DNA of 64,000 bases from Pseudomonadota bacterium (GTDB lineage Bacteria; Pseudomonadota; Gammaproteobacteria; Pseudomonadales; Oleiphilaceae). Shown in pieces: positions 28,217 to 38,800 of the stretch; position 1 is the stretch's first letter, and each line of letters begins with the position of its first letter. Location of the stretch: the NCBI GenBank assembly GCA_002747395.1, contig PDPE01000029.1, positions 1-64,000 of the forward strand, given 5' to 3'. A model generated the notes under the pieces. It searched no databases, was not told the origin of the DNA, and worked only from the letters and a program-made list of their open reading frames with translations. Both the position numbers and the translations under genes were made by a program.

Positions 28217-28245
28217 ACCTGTATGCACCTAAAATCAATACAGGT
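28217..28245. promoter_or_regulatory. inverted repeat upstream of the PilZ gene
   Basis: ACCTGTAT (28217-28224) and ATACAGGT (28238-28245) are perfect reverse complements with a 13-bp spacer, about 45 bp before the start codon. It could be an operator; no regulator is assigned. Confidence 0.4.
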
Positions 28246-28289
28246 CACTCCCGATATACCGATTGGTCGAACTGGTTAAAAGGCTGCCC

Positions 28290-28673
28290 ATGCACAAAAA
28301 CTTGCGATTTCACCACCGAATCCCTGCTGATTGTGCGGTTGAAATAGAATGCTGTGACGGCCAGCACTTTTCGGCCAGAGCCGTAAATATCTCCAGGTCA
28401 GGCATATGCCTGGAGTGTGACCGCCGAGCACTTGACATCATCCTGCCAAAAACCAAAGTGATCAGCCGCAAAGAGCCTGTACAGGTCAGACTCTGCCTTG
28501 AACTCGCCACAGACTGCAAATCACCTGATAAAACCAGCACAGTCAAGGTATTGTGCAATATCATCCACACACGACGTGTGGCGAGAGACAGCTACCACGC
28601 AGGGCTTGAATTTTGCGAGCCTGGCCAGCCGGGTCAGCAACACATCGACGACTATATCAAACAGCGTAGCTGA
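28290..28673 (+). CDS. PilZ-domain protein
   Basis: This 127-aa protein is a single PilZ-like domain. The c-di-GMP contact motifs are recognisable as RFHHR near residue 6 (RxxxR) and NISRSGICLE (D/NxSxxG) near residue 38, so nucleotide binding is plausible. ATG 28290 is supported by AAGG seven bases upstream; a TTG at 28263 is not. It carries no output domain, so it would act as an adaptor. A PAS-GGDEF-EAL protein at 35.9 kb could shape the local c-di-GMP pool, but a link is only inferred. Confidence 0.75.
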   Translation: MHKNLRFHHRIPADCAVEIECCDGQHFSARAVNISRSGICLECDRRALDIILPKTKVISRKEPVQVRLCLELATDCKSPDKTSTVKVLCNIIHTRRVARDSYHAGLEFCEPGQPGQQHIDDYIKQRS

Positions 28674-28689
28674 CTCGCCGTTTTCATAA

Positions 28690-28845
28690 ACCGGGGTATT
28701 CCAGGCACTTGAACAAACCGGCCTGATCAGTATCATTGTCGATTCATCGAGCCAGGGCGATATCATCTCCACCGCAGACCCGGCCCTGTCCGCCAACAGC
28801 GAGGAGGAGTGCGACAGCCTGATCGAACACTTTTCAATCCATTAG
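28690..28845 (+). pseudogene. orphan coding-like stretch without a start codon
   Basis: Between the PilZ and NdpA genes the frame 28690-28845 reads as protein-like sequence (contains GLISIIVDSSSQGDI and EEECDSLIEHFSIH, then TAG) but has no ATG, GTG or TTG. It could be the surviving C-terminal end of a small gene, or the distal half of the PilZ frame after a frameshift. I do not recognise the family. Confidence 0.35.
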
Positions 28846-28871
28846 CCGACCGAGTCTCAAAAGGGGGATTT

Positions 28872-29900
28872 ATGGCAATTCGACACATCACGGTGCACCA
28901 TGTCACACGCGCTCCCGAGGATGGCCCCGTTGATCTGGACGAATCCCCCCGGGAACTGACCAACAATGCAGACATTGAAAGTCTGTTCGGGCATTTCAAA
29001 CGCCTGTTCAACAGTAAACCCGGCAAACAGTTTGGCCGCTTTCACGAGGATCATGGTCAATACCCGGCGGGAACCTGGACCCGCGAACTGATAGACCGGA
29101 AAATGCCGTTCACATCCTGGGCACAAAAACTGTCCCGGGAGTTCAAACAACACCTGGAGTCTCACCCCTGCGAACTGGACTTCTATATTCTCTATATTGA
29201 AGAGCAAGTCGAACGGGGCCGTCGGCTTCACATATTGCTGACCGAAACAGAGTCAGGCTTTGCCTATGCCAGTCAACTCAATGTCGAACCGGTTGAATAC
29301 CTGAATACAGCTCGCCTCGAAATCGCCGCTCGCCTGGAAATCGAAGACTGGCTCACCGATACCCAAAGTACCAGCTACCTGTGCCTGCTGACCGCGAGAA
29401 CCGCCGCCAAAGCCGGAGATACCTTTGCCAGAGCCATCGGTTTTCAAAGTGCAACCAACATCGAGCAGGACACGGCAACATTTCTGGATGCCATAGAGCA
29501 ATTCTGTGACCACTCGGAAGAAGATGCCGGAAAGGTGATCCGAAAAAAAGCCTATGATTTTTGCGTGGAGCAACATAAAGCGGGTGAACCCGTTCGTTTT
29601 GAAGAGTTGTCCGGTGTTGTGGATGAAGAATCACCGAACCGTTTTGCCGAGTTCGCCAAAACTGCGCTCGAAACGGACAACACGGAACTGCGCCCGGACT
29701 ACCGCAAACTGAAAAGGCTGGTCAGGTTCTCCGGTAAAGGCAATGGCATCAGCCTTTCGTTTTCCTCCGACCTGATTGAAAGCTCCATTATTTATGATCG
29801 CTCGGCCAATTCCCTTATCATTAAAGACATCCCCAAAACCCTGAAACAGCAGCTGAGCCAGTATTTTGAGCAGAAAAAAGAGGGAAGTGGCACCGGATAG
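28872..29900 (+). CDS. nucleoid-associated protein NdpA (YejK family)
   Basis: This 342-aa protein belongs to the NdpA/YejK family of nucleoid-associated proteins of unclear role. Typical features are the N-terminal IRHITVHHV strand, a central FYILYIEEQ motif, and the C-terminal GISLSFSSDLI and IIKDIPKTLKQQL segments. ATG 28872 has an AAGGGGG ribosome site; the open frame further upstream lacks one. It ends convergently with trmH about 108 bp away. Confidence 0.87.
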   Translation: MAIRHITVHHVTRAPEDGPVDLDESPRELTNNADIESLFGHFKRLFNSKPGKQFGRFHEDHGQYPAGTWTRELIDRKMPFTSWAQKLSREFKQHLESHPCELDFYILYIEEQVERGRRLHILLTETESGFAYASQLNVEPVEYLNTARLEIAARLEIEDWLTDTQSTSYLCLLTARTAAKAGDTFARAIGFQSATNIEQDTATFLDAIEQFCDHSEEDAGKVIRKKAYDFCVEQHKAGEPVRFEELSGVVDEESPNRFAEFAKTALETDNTELRPDYRKLKRLVRFSGKGNGISLSFSSDLIESSIIYDRSANSLIIKDIPKTLKQQLSQYFEQKKEGSGTG

Positions 29901-30008
29901 GAGAGACAGACGGAAAGGACGGCTGAAAAGAACAGGTAGAAAGGACAATTGATCATAACTGCGCAGACTGCCCACAGAGGCGCATGCAAAGCATTCAGAA
30001 CAAAAAAG

Positions 30009-30707
30009 TCAGGATGAAGATGAACAGGAACGGATACTGGCATACCAGCCAGAAGCATCGATAATTTCACCGGTTTCACGGTCAACCGGCGGGAACGCAA
30101 TGCCCCTTTGCTGACAAAAACCGGCCACTTTCGGATGAGCCCACCTGAAAAAAGTCTCCCAGTATTCATCTTCTTCCAGCCGACTGGTCGCATACATACC
30201 CTGCCCGGCTCTCTGGTGCCGGGCTTCGGCGAGAATAACCGCAGCCGCCACACTGACGTTAAAGGATTCCACCATGCCCATCATGGGAATGATAATATGC
30301 CGGTCAGCAAGGCGGGCGGCCGACTCACTCACTCCTGATTTTTCATTGCCAAGTAACAGAACGGTTGGCCGGGTGTAGTCGATTTCCCGATAGTCCACGG
30401 CCTGATCAGACAGGTGAGCGGCAAGAATCTGATGCCCACCGGCTTTTAGATCCTGAATCGCAGAATTCATGCAGGAGTGCTGACAAAGCTCTACCCATTG
30501 CTGACTGCCCATAGCCGTGCCGCGATAGGGTCTTTGCGCCCCGTTTTTTGCCCACACCATGTGTACGCGCATCAAGCCAAAGGCATCCGCCGTTCGCACC
30601 AGCGCTGCAATATTTCTGGGTTTGTGCATTTGATCGGTAAGCAGGGTCAAATCGGGCTGGCGCCGATTCAGAACCGAAATCAGCTTGCTGAAGCGCTCAG
30701 GTGTCAC
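30009..30707 (-). CDS. trmH: tRNA (guanosine(18)-2'-O)-methyltransferase
   Basis: This 232-aa SpoU-class enzyme methylates the 2'-OH of G18 in the tRNA D-loop using S-adenosylmethionine. The trefoil-knot motifs are LTDQMHKPRNIAALVRTADAFG, VLLLGNEKSGVSE and IPMMGMVESFNVSVAAAV. The N-terminal MTPERFSKL and the C-terminal extension match TrmH rather than TrmL or RlmB. GTG 30707 is preferred because AAGGAG lies six bases upstream; TTG 30710 is too close. Confidence 0.92.
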   Translation of the reverse strand: MTPERFSKLISVLNRRQPDLTLLTDQMHKPRNIAALVRTADAFGLMRVHMVWAKNGAQRPYRGTAMGSQQWVELCQHSCMNSAIQDLKAGGHQILAAHLSDQAVDYREIDYTRPTVLLLGNEKSGVSESAARLADRHIIIPMMGMVESFNVSVAAAVILAEARHQRAGQGMYATSRLEEDEYWETFFRWAHPKVAGFCQQRGIAFPPVDRETGEIIDASGWYASIRSCSSSS

Positions 30708-30763
30708 CAAAAGCTCCTTGTTTTTCTGGCAAATTCGCCGGGCATGACATTCGAACGTAAAGG

Positions 30764-31093
30764 CTAGTCAGATTTCAACGGAGATTTTGGGAATGAGGCA
30801 ACCGATGCCCCCTTTGCACCCTTGATTTTGGCCACACCCGACTGTTCCACCTCGTCAATTCGGATCACTGCCGCCATCGGAATAAAGGTACGCTTGACGC
30901 CTTCAAACTCGGCTTTCAACTTTTCTTCGCCCGGATCAACCAGCAATTGTGAGCGCTCTCCAAACAACAACTCTTCCGCTTCGACAAATCCGTACATATC
31001 GCTTTGAAAAATCTGCGACGCGTAGATTTCAAATACTTCTTCCTGATTGTAGTAAATAATTTTATAGACTTTTTTTATCGGTTGGCTGGACAT
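30764..31093 (-). CDS. DUF1820 family protein
   Basis: This 109-aa protein matches the DUF1820 family common in gammaproteobacteria, with VYKIIYYNQEEVFEIYAS near the N terminus and the VDPGEEKLKAEFEGV segment in the middle. Its function is unknown. It often lies next to miaB, as here, where the two genes are divergent across 200 bp. Confidence 0.85.
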   Translation of the reverse strand: MSSQPIKKVYKIIYYNQEEVFEIYASQIFQSDMYGFVEAEELLFGERSQLLVDPGEEKLKAEFEGVKRTFIPMAAVIRIDEVEQSGVAKIKGAKGASVASFPKSPLKSD

Positions 31094-31271
31094 AGCGTGC
31101 GGGGTTCCTGTTCACATCATGCGAGACGGCCGAATCATACCATAATCGATCGGAAATTCATCCGGATGAAGAAATATTTCTGGCTAAAAACTAGGCGTCC
31201 GGCAAGTTAGCCTCTATAATGCGCGCCTGTTTTATTTCTTTCTTCATTATCACGCTTGAGAAGGTAGTCGC

Positions 31272-31303
31272 TACGCACCATGACTAATACGCACCATGAC
31301 TAA
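31272..31303 (+). repeat. 16-bp perfect tandem duplication covering the miaB start codon
   Basis: TACGCACCATGACTAA occurs twice in direct succession (31272-31287, 31288-31303). Each copy contains an ATG; the second is the miaB start. Confidence 0.95.
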
Positions 31304-32636
31304 AAAGCTGTTTATCAAGACGCACGGCTGCCAGATGAACGAATACGATTCCTCACGAATCGCGGATCTGCTGAAACTGAGTCACGAAGTCGAGCTGACC
31401 CGTCAGGCGGAAGAGGCAGACATCCTGCTGCTCAACACCTGTTCCATTCGCGAAAAGGCCCAGGAAAAGGTATTCCATCAACTGGGCCGATGGAAAAAAC
31501 TGAAAGATGCCAAACCTGACTTGAAAATTGGTGTGGGCGGCTGTGTGGCCAGCCAGGAAGGGGAAGGAATTAAAGCGCGTGCGCCCTTTGTAGACGTGAT
31601 TTTTGGCCCTCAGACACTGCACCGCCTGCCGGAAATGATCAGGGAATCAACGGTTAACGGCGTGAGTGTGGTCGATATCAGTTTCCCGGAAATAGAAAAG
31701 TTTGACCGGCTTCCGGCTCCGGGCGTACATGGCCCTTCCGCATTTGTTTCGATTATGGAAGGTTGCAGCAAATACTGCACATTCTGCGTTGTGCCCTATA
31801 CCCGGGGTGAAGAAGTAAGCCGGCCGTTCGATGATGTGATGGCAGAAATCTCTCATCTGGCTTCGCAAGGTGTCAGGGAAGTGAACCTTCTTGGCCAGAA
31901 CGTCAATGCCTACCGGGGCGAAACCGACGACGGTGACTTTGCGGATCTGGCTGAATTGATCACCTACATTGCCGACATTGACGGCATCGACCGGATACGA
32001 TTTACCACCTCTCATCCGGTAGAGTTCAGTGATTCACTAATCGATGTCTACGCGGAAGTACCCGAGCTGGTCAGCCACCTTCATTTACCTGTCCAAAGTG
32101 GTTCAGACCGGATTCTCGCACAAATGAAGCGAGGACATACCGTACTCGAATACAAATCCAAAATCCGTCGTTTGCGAAAAATCCGCCCTGATCTCGCCAT
32201 GTCTTCAGACTTCATTGTCGGCTTTCCAGGCGAGACCGATCAGGACTTTGAGGCAACCATGAAACTGATCAATGACATCGGCTTCGATATGTCATTCAGC
32301 TTTATCTACAGCGCTCGCCCCGGCACGCCCGCATCAGACTTGCCAGACGACACAGATGAAGCAACCAAAAAGCTCAGACTGAAGATTCTCCAGGACAGAA
32401 TCAACCAGCAGGCACACGCCATCAGCCGAAGAATGGTTGGCTCACAACAGCGAATCCTGGTGACCGGTTACTCCAAAAAGGATCCGGGGCAATATCAAGG
32501 CAGAACGGAAAACAACCGTGTTGTGAATTTCAGACTGGATGACCCGAATCTGATTGGCTATTTCGTCGATGTCACCATTACCCGGGCCTTGCCCAACTCC
32601 CTGCGTGGCGAACGAGTGGATAACGAAAAATACTGA
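31296..32636 (+). CDS. miaB: tRNA-2-methylthio-N6-dimethylallyladenosine synthase
   Basis: MiaB is a radical-SAM methylthiotransferase that converts i6A37 to ms2i6A37 in tRNAs. The N-terminal cluster cysteines lie in [20 protein letters not shown] and GGCVASQEG. The radical-SAM motif is CSKYCTFC (CxxxCxxC), and a TRAM domain ends the 446-aa protein. A 16-bp duplication places a second ATG (31280) upstream and out of frame; read from there, a 7-codon frame ends with TAA inside miaB codon 2-3. The stop overlaps the ybeZ start by one base. Confidence 0.95.
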   Translation: MTKKLFIKTHGCQMNEYDSSRIADLLKLSHEVELTRQAEEADILLLNTCSIREKAQEKVFHQLGRWKKLKDAKPDLKIGVGGCVASQEGEGIKARAPFVDVIFGPQTLHRLPEMIRESTVNGVSVVDISFPEIEKFDRLPAPGVHGPSAFVSIMEGCSKYCTFCVVPYTRGEEVSRPFDDVMAEISHLASQGVREVNLLGQNVNAYRGETDDGDFADLAELITYIADIDGIDRIRFTTSHPVEFSDSLIDVYAEVPELVSHLHLPVQSGSDRILAQMKRGHTVLEYKSKIRRLRKIRPDLAMSSDFIVGFPGETDQDFEATMKLINDIGFDMSFSFIYSARPGTPASDLPDDTDEATKKLRLKILQDRINQQAHAISRRMVGSQQRILVTGYSKKDPGQYQGRTENNRVVNFRLDDPNLIGYFVDVTITRALPNSLRGERVDNEKY

Positions 32637-33640
32637 TGACCAGAAACCCGACAACCGGCCAACCGGCCCAAAAAACCAAACAACATCATGCCTTTGAGCC
32701 ATTTGACAGTCAGCGACTCATGTCCCTGTGTGGCTCCTGTGATGGCCATCTCAAACACATAGAATCACGGCTGGGCGCAAGAATTTCCTACCGGGGGAAT
32801 CAATTCACCGTCTCGGGCGAAGAAAAAAATGTTCATCTGACCATAGAGCTGCTGAAACACCTCTATCGTGAAACGGGAGCTGACATTGAAATTACCCCGG
32901 AGCTGGTTCACCTGTTCATTCAGGAAACCGGGGTTGAAAACGAACTGACCCGATCCGGAATAGAAAGCAGCATTCGCCCCGTCACCACACCCAGGTTACA
33001 GATCAAGCCACGGGGCGGTAACCAGACGGGTTACGTGCAGGCCATTCGCGATCACGATATCAACTTCGGAATTGGCCCGGCAGGAACAGGCAAGACCTAT
33101 CTTGCGGTTGCCTGCGCCGTCGAGGCATTGACACGTGAAGATGTTCAGCGAATCATGCTGGTTCGACCTGCGGTTGAGGCCGGTGAGAAGCTCGGCTTTC
33201 TGCCCGGTGACCTGGCTCAAAAGGTGGACCCCTACCTTCGCCCGCTTTACGACGCACTGTACGAAATGATCGGCGTGGATCAGGTTGCCCGTCTGATTGA
33301 GCGCAATGTCATTGAAATTGCTCCCCTGGCCTTTATGCGTGGCCGAACACTAAACCGCTCCTTCATTATTCTTGATGAAAGCCAGAACACCACAAAAGAA
33401 CAGATGAAAATGTTTCTGACCCGGATAGGCTTTGGCTCTACCGCCGTTATTACCGGCGATTTGACGCAAATTGACCTGGCCAAAAACGAATTGTCCGGCC
33501 TGGTTCACGGGAAAAAAGTGCTGGGTGGCGTGCCAGGAATCAGTTTTACCCGGTTCACCGCAAAGGACGTTGTCCGGCACCCTCTGGTACAACGTATCGT
33601 CGAGGCCTATGACAAGTTTGAACCCGCGCAAGACCATTGA
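32636..33640 (+). CDS. ybeZ: PhoH-family ATPase YbeZ
   Basis: This 334-aa cytoplasmic PhoH-like NTPase works with the endoribonuclease YbeY in RNA handling. An N-terminal KH-like region (about residues 25-90) precedes the ATPase domain with Walker A GPAGTGKTYLA and Walker B FIILDESQNTT. ITGDLTQIDL and the LVRPAVEAGEKLGFLPGD block are conserved. It shares one base with the miaB stop (TGATG) and is followed by ybeY after 9 bp. Confidence 0.94.
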   Translation: MTRNPTTGQPAQKTKQHHAFEPFDSQRLMSLCGSCDGHLKHIESRLGARISYRGNQFTVSGEEKNVHLTIELLKHLYRETGADIEITPELVHLFIQETGVENELTRSGIESSIRPVTTPRLQIKPRGGNQTGYVQAIRDHDINFGIGPAGTGKTYLAVACAVEALTREDVQRIMLVRPAVEAGEKLGFLPGDLAQKVDPYLRPLYDALYEMIGVDQVARLIERNVIEIAPLAFMRGRTLNRSFIILDESQNTTKEQMKMFLTRIGFGSTAVITGDLTQIDLAKNELSGLVHGKKVLGGVPGISFTRFTAKDVVRHPLVQRIVEAYDKFEPAQDH

Positions 33641-33649
33641 TCACCGACC

Positions 33650-34108
33650 ATGCCACTACATATTGACCTGCAACATTCTCACCCGGATATTTCACACCCG
33701 GAACCGGCCAGGCTGGCGTGCTGGGCAAATGCCGCCCTGAGAAAAAGCGGTGACTGGGATGTCACCATACGGATCGTGGATATTGAAGAAATCACTCAAC
33801 TTAACTCTGACTATCGCCAAAAGCATGACCCGACCAATGTACTGTCTTTCCCTTTCGAAGCGCCCCCGGAAGTAAGGATACCTCTGCTGGGTGACTTGAT
33901 CATCTGCGCTGAAATCGTAGAAAATGAAGCCCTGGAGCAAAAAAAAGCGCCTGAAGCCCACTGGGCGCACATGGTGATTCACGGAATGCTTCACCTTCAG
34001 GGGTTTGACCATATCAGTGAGAGTGAAGCGGAAGAAATGGAACAACTGGAAACCTCGATTCTGAACTCATTGGGTTACCCTGATCCTTACAAAGACAATA
34101 GTGAATAA
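33650..34108 (+). CDS. ybeY: endoribonuclease YbeY
   Basis: This 152-aa single-strand endoribonuclease acts in 16S rRNA 3'-end maturation and ribosome quality control. The zinc site [11 protein letters not shown] (HxxxHxxxxxH) is intact, and the PTNVLSFPF motif lies near residue 62. The gene normally followed by ybeX/corC is here followed directly by lnt. Confidence 0.95.
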   Translation: MPLHIDLQHSHPDISHPEPARLACWANAALRKSGDWDVTIRIVDIEEITQLNSDYRQKHDPTNVLSFPFEAPPEVRIPLLGDLIICAEIVENEALEQKKAPEAHWAHMVIHGMLHLQGFDHISESEAEEMEQLETSILNSLGYPDPYKDNSE

Positions 34109-34190
34109 GTAAATCGACGCATTCATTGACAGGCATCAGCACCACAGGCTCCGGTAAAACTGCCGGTTAGCACAGGTCTTCATACCAATT

Positions 34191-34245
34191 CAGAAAAACA
34201 GCACCATGCCAGAAAACAGCACCATAGCAGAAAAAAAAACCACGC
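34191..34245 (+). repeat. 18-19 bp degenerate tandem repeat over the lnt start
   Basis: CAGAAAAACAGCACCATGC (34191-34209), CAGAAAACAGCACCATAG (34210-34227) and a more diverged third copy follow one another. The lnt ATG is in the first copy; the second has ATA instead. Confidence 0.85.
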
Positions 34246-35753
34246 CAAAAAACAGCACAGCAAAAAAAGCGCCCTATCTCATACTCGCTTTTTTCGCTGG
34301 CGCACTGCAAACTCTCACCTACGCCCCCTTTGACTATTGGCCATCGGGCATTCTCTCTGCCCTGATAATTTTTGCCGTTGCGCAAAAATTATCAACCAGG
34401 GATGCCCGACTTGCCGGTTGGCTGTACGGGCTTGGTATCTACGGCAGTGGCGCGTCCTGGGTGTACGTCAGCATTCACGATTATGGCTACACTTCTGCCC
34501 CGCTCGCCGCACTTCTGACCTTTCTGTTTGTTGCCTTCCTGGCATTGTTCCAGCTATTACAACTCTATTTGTACAAGCGTGCTGAAACCGGAAACTCACT
34601 CTTCAACGCATTACTTTTTGCCGGTGTCTGGGTGTTAACTGACTGGTTCCGCTCCTGGTTTATGACCGGATTCCCCTGGCTTTACCTGGGTTACGGCCTG
34701 ACCGACTCGCCAATTGCCTGGCTCGCTCCTGTGGGGGGCGTACATCTGGTCACCTTTGTGGTGGTACTGACCGGTTGCACTCTGCTCACTATTGTTACAG
34801 CCCGACAACAAAGGCAAAGACTCGCCTTTTTGTTACCGATTGCCTTATTGTGGCTGCTCAGTCCTTTGAACAAGGTCTCCTGGACCCAACTTGACACCGA
34901 ATACCCCATCACGGCCTCGGTCATTCAGGGCAACATCGATCAGCGAATCAAGTGGAACCCCGCCTATCGAACGTACAGCATACAGGTCTATGAGAAGCTG
35001 AGTGCCCCGCACTGGAAAAACAGCGATATCATACTGTGGCCGGAAACCGCCATTCCCCTGTTTCAGAATACGGCCAGATTCATTACGGACACCCTTGCAG
35101 AACAGGCATCCCGAACCGATACCACGCTGATAACCGGCATTCCTTACCGTGAAACCCCGTCCGACCCGGATGCCCGCACTATCTATCACAACAGCATTAC
35201 CAGCCTGGGAAACGGCACCGGCTTTTACCACAAACAAAAACTGGTGCCATTTGGTGAATATATTCCACTCGAATCCATGCTCCGAGGCCTTATCGGCTTT
35301 CTGGATCTGCCCATGTCGAGCTTTACCCCCGGGCCTCCTGATCAAAACGGTTTGACCGCCGGCGGGTTGAATATTGCCCCTTTTATCTGTTATGAAATTG
35401 TCTACCCTGATTTTGTCGCAACCTCAGCCAAACAGAATAATATACTGCTGACAATCAGTAACGATGCCTGGTTCGGTCAATCCATTGCGCCAGAGCAACA
35501 CCTGGAAATCGCGCAGATGCGATCACTGGAAACAGGAAGATACATGGTGCGCGGTACCAACAACGGCATTTCTGCCATCATTGACCACAAAGGCAAAATC
35601 ACGAAAAAAACGGATCAGTTTTTTGCCACATCGCTCACCGGAACGGTCTATTCGGCCTCCCGCTCAACACCGTTTATGATAACCGGCTCCTGGCCAATTG
35701 TGCTGTTTTCTCTCGGGTTGCTGATTTGTGCTTTCTACCGGCGCTTTCAGTGA
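34206..35753 (+). CDS. lnt: apolipoprotein N-acyltransferase
   Basis: Lnt adds the third acyl chain to lipoproteins in the inner membrane. At 515 aa it has six to eight N-terminal membrane segments (residues 20-215) and a periplasmic nitrilase domain. The catalytic triad is visible: Glu in WPETAIPLF, Lys in KQKLVPFGEY and Cys in APFICYEIV. The first 20 residues are Lys/Thr-rich and come from the tandem repeat that spans the start; homologues usually begin nearer the first membrane helix. The gene follows ybeY by 97 bp, with no corC between. Confidence 0.93.
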   Translation: MPENSTIAEKKTTPKNSTAKKAPYLILAFFAGALQTLTYAPFDYWPSGILSALIIFAVAQKLSTRDARLAGWLYGLGIYGSGASWVYVSIHDYGYTSAPLAALLTFLFVAFLALFQLLQLYLYKRAETGNSLFNALLFAGVWVLTDWFRSWFMTGFPWLYLGYGLTDSPIAWLAPVGGVHLVTFVVVLTGCTLLTIVTARQQRQRLAFLLPIALLWLLSPLNKVSWTQLDTEYPITASVIQGNIDQRIKWNPAYRTYSIQVYEKLSAPHWKNSDIILWPETAIPLFQNTARFITDTLAEQASRTDTTLITGIPYRETPSDPDARTIYHNSITSLGNGTGFYHKQKLVPFGEYIPLESMLRGLIGFLDLPMSSFTPGPPDQNGLTAGGLNIAPFICYEIVYPDFVATSAKQNNILLTISNDAWFGQSIAPEQHLEIAQMRSLETGRYMVRGTNNGISAIIDHKGKITKKTDQFFATSLTGTVYSASRSTPFMITGSWPIVLFSLGLLICAFYRRFQ

Positions 35754-35898
35754 TTCTCACCGTTTCGTTTTTCCACTACCAAGCAGTAAAAAGCAGCCCG
35801 ATTGCTATTCAATTCGCAAATCCGTACCGTTTTTTTAGGTAAATCGGATCATTTCACCTATGCTTAAAGAAAACATGGCACCTGCTCCCTGATCAAAT

Positions 35899-38800
35899 AT
35901 GCCGCACCACCTTATCACAAAATTGCTCACTCGCATCGAGGCAAAAAAGATTACCATTTTTATTGCCCTGCTCACGAGCCTGTTTTCGATCTCGTTTTTG
36001 TATTACGGTATTTCACTGTCCAGGTCAATACGCCAATCGGAAACCCTGTGGCAGAATCATATACGAGAGGAGACTCGGGAAAACCTCCTGTTCAACAAGA
36101 TTGAACAGGAACTGGGTTATGGAGGATTCATTCATCATTATAAAAATCTGATACTGAGACAGGATGTCAGGCTGATCCCCAGGATTGAAGATAACCTCAA
36201 CAACCTGAAACAATACCTCCATGCTTACCAGAACCACCTTGAAAAAGGCTCTGAACCCTATCACGCCATTACCGACATTGCCAGGGTTATTGGCACCTAT
36301 GAAAACAAGCTCAAACAGGCCCGGTTATTGATCAATTCCTCCGAGCACTCTCCCACTCAGATAGATAAAAAAATGTTGGTGGACGATCAAGAAGCATTAG
36401 CTGCTTTCAAGCTGCTAAACGACCATGTACTTCTGGAGCAAAGGAAGAAGGAACAGGAAGCAGGCGAAGCAATGAAATCAAACCTTGTTCAGTTCAACCT
36501 TGGCTGGTTTTTTGTCGCACTGTTTTTTATTTACGCCGCAATCATTGTGCTCTGTTTTTTCGGCCTGAACAGGCTGATCTTGTCGCTCAAAGTCTCGCGG
36601 GAACTGCAGGAAAGTTTATTTGGCAGCTTTCCTGACTCTGTTCTTGTAGTGAATACCGAAGGCACTATAGTCAAAGCCAACTCTCTGGCTTCACAAATCA
36701 CCGGCTATTCCATTGACCAGCTTGTCGGGCTCAAAGTGGAATCCCTGTTCCCTCAAAATATACGCTTTGACCACCCTGCCTTCACAAACAGTACGTTCGG
36801 AAACAGGGAATCCCGCCTGTACGGCAAACAGGAACACCTGTCTATTCTTGCCAAAAATGAGGAAGAAATTCCGGTTGATATCGCCATTGACTACGCAAAC
36901 CCGATAACCGGCAAGGTGGCTATTCTTAATATACGGGATATCAGGGAAGAAAAGCGCGTCCGTGACAAACTGCTTGAACGAGAATCCATGCTGAATCAGG
37001 CGCAGGCGATATCAAAGGTGGGTTGCTGGAAATGGGAACTGGAGTCGGATCAGCTGCTGCTCTCTCAGGAAGCAAAACGAATCTATCAATTTGGCATGGA
37101 CGAGGAGCACTTTACCCCCGAAAGACTCATCCAGAAAATTCCCCCACAGGAAAAGGAAATCGTTGCCAATGCGATCAACGAATCCGTGCTGCTTGAGAAA
37201 CCCTATCATGTCTTGCACCACCTGAAGTCCGGCTCGGGTGACCAGACCATTGTCGAGCAGTTTGGTGAGGTGACCAAAAATGAAAATGGCAAGGTTGTCG
37301 CCATGCTGGGAGTGGTCAGGGATGTAACCGAACAAAAGTACAATGAATACATGTTGCAACTGGCAAACAATGTATTCAATCACTCGGCAGAAGCCATTAT
37401 GGTGACCGACACGGAAAGAAGGATTCTGCGAGTCAATCGGGCATTCGAGACCATCACTTACTATAACCAGTCAGAGGTCGCCGGAAAAAATCCCGACCGT
37501 TTTATGAGATCGGATAAATATACTGATGATTTTTACAATAATGTCTCGGCGGTACTGGAAGCGACAGATTTGTGGACGGGAGAGCTTTGGGACAAACGAA
37601 AAAATGGCGAAGTATTTCCGAGTCGGCACACCGTTTCTGCTGTTCGTGATAAAGATGGGGAGGTCATCCAGTACATCGATCTGTTCAGCGACATTACCGA
37701 AAAGAAAAAGCAGGAAGAGTATATTTACAAACTCGCACACTATGACCAACTGACCCAATTACCTAACCGTGCGCTCTTTCTGGACCGATTGAGACAGTCC
37801 ATCATTCGGGCCAGGCGAAAGAACAATCTGGTAGGCCTCATGTTCATCGACCTGGATCGCTTCAAATATGTTAACGACACACTCGGTCACGAGGCGGGTG
37901 ACGAGCTGCTTGCCGTTATCTCCGGAAGACTCCTGTCCGTGGTCAGGGAACAGGATACCGTATCCAGACTGGGCGGAGATGAGTTTACAGTGATTCTGGA
38001 AGACATCTCTGACAGTCACAACAGCCAGCTGGTTGCCAATAAAATCATTAAACAGGTCTGCAAACCCGTCACTATCGACGGCAACGAAGTCACAGTCGGC
38101 GCCAGCATTGGCATCAGCACCTATCCCGAACATGGTGAACAGGAAGATGTTTTGATCAAATGCGCAGACACCGCCATGTATCATGCAAAAGAAAGCGGGA
38201 GGAATCAGAGTAAAATCTACGATCTGTCCATGTCAGAAGTGACCTCGGAGAAATTTCACATGGAGCGCCTGCTGCGCAAGGCCATTGATAACGAAGAATT
38301 CGACCTGTATTTTCAGCCTCAAATCAATATTACCGAAGGGGTCGTCTCCGGCTGTGAGGCACTTGTTCGATGGAATCACCCCGAGCATGGCGTCATCGGC
38401 CCGGTGCAATTTATTCCATTGGCCGAGGAAACCGGCCTGATCATCCCGCTGGGGGAATGGGTACTGAAAAACGCATTAACCCGGGCGGCCGGATGGAAAA
38501 AACAGGGCCTCGAATTTCTGTCAGTCAGTGTCAATGTATCCAGCAGACAATTGTCTACGCCCAACTTTGCCAGGCAGGTCCGGCAGCTCATCAAGTCGAC
38601 CCGGGTTGACACCCGGCAGCTTGAACTGGAAATCACAGAAAGTGCCGTCATGGAAAACCCCGGCCTGGTAATTACGGAGTTGAATCAAATCAGGGAGTTT
38701 GGTGTCAGTATTTCCCTTGATGATTTTGGTACGGGCTATTCATCGCTGAGTTACCTGAGAAAGTTACCGGTCAGCAAGGTCAAAATTGACCGTTCTTTTG

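Noticed and set aside
28217..28245. possible LexA box
   Set aside because: CTGT and ACAG are 17 bp apart here, not 8.
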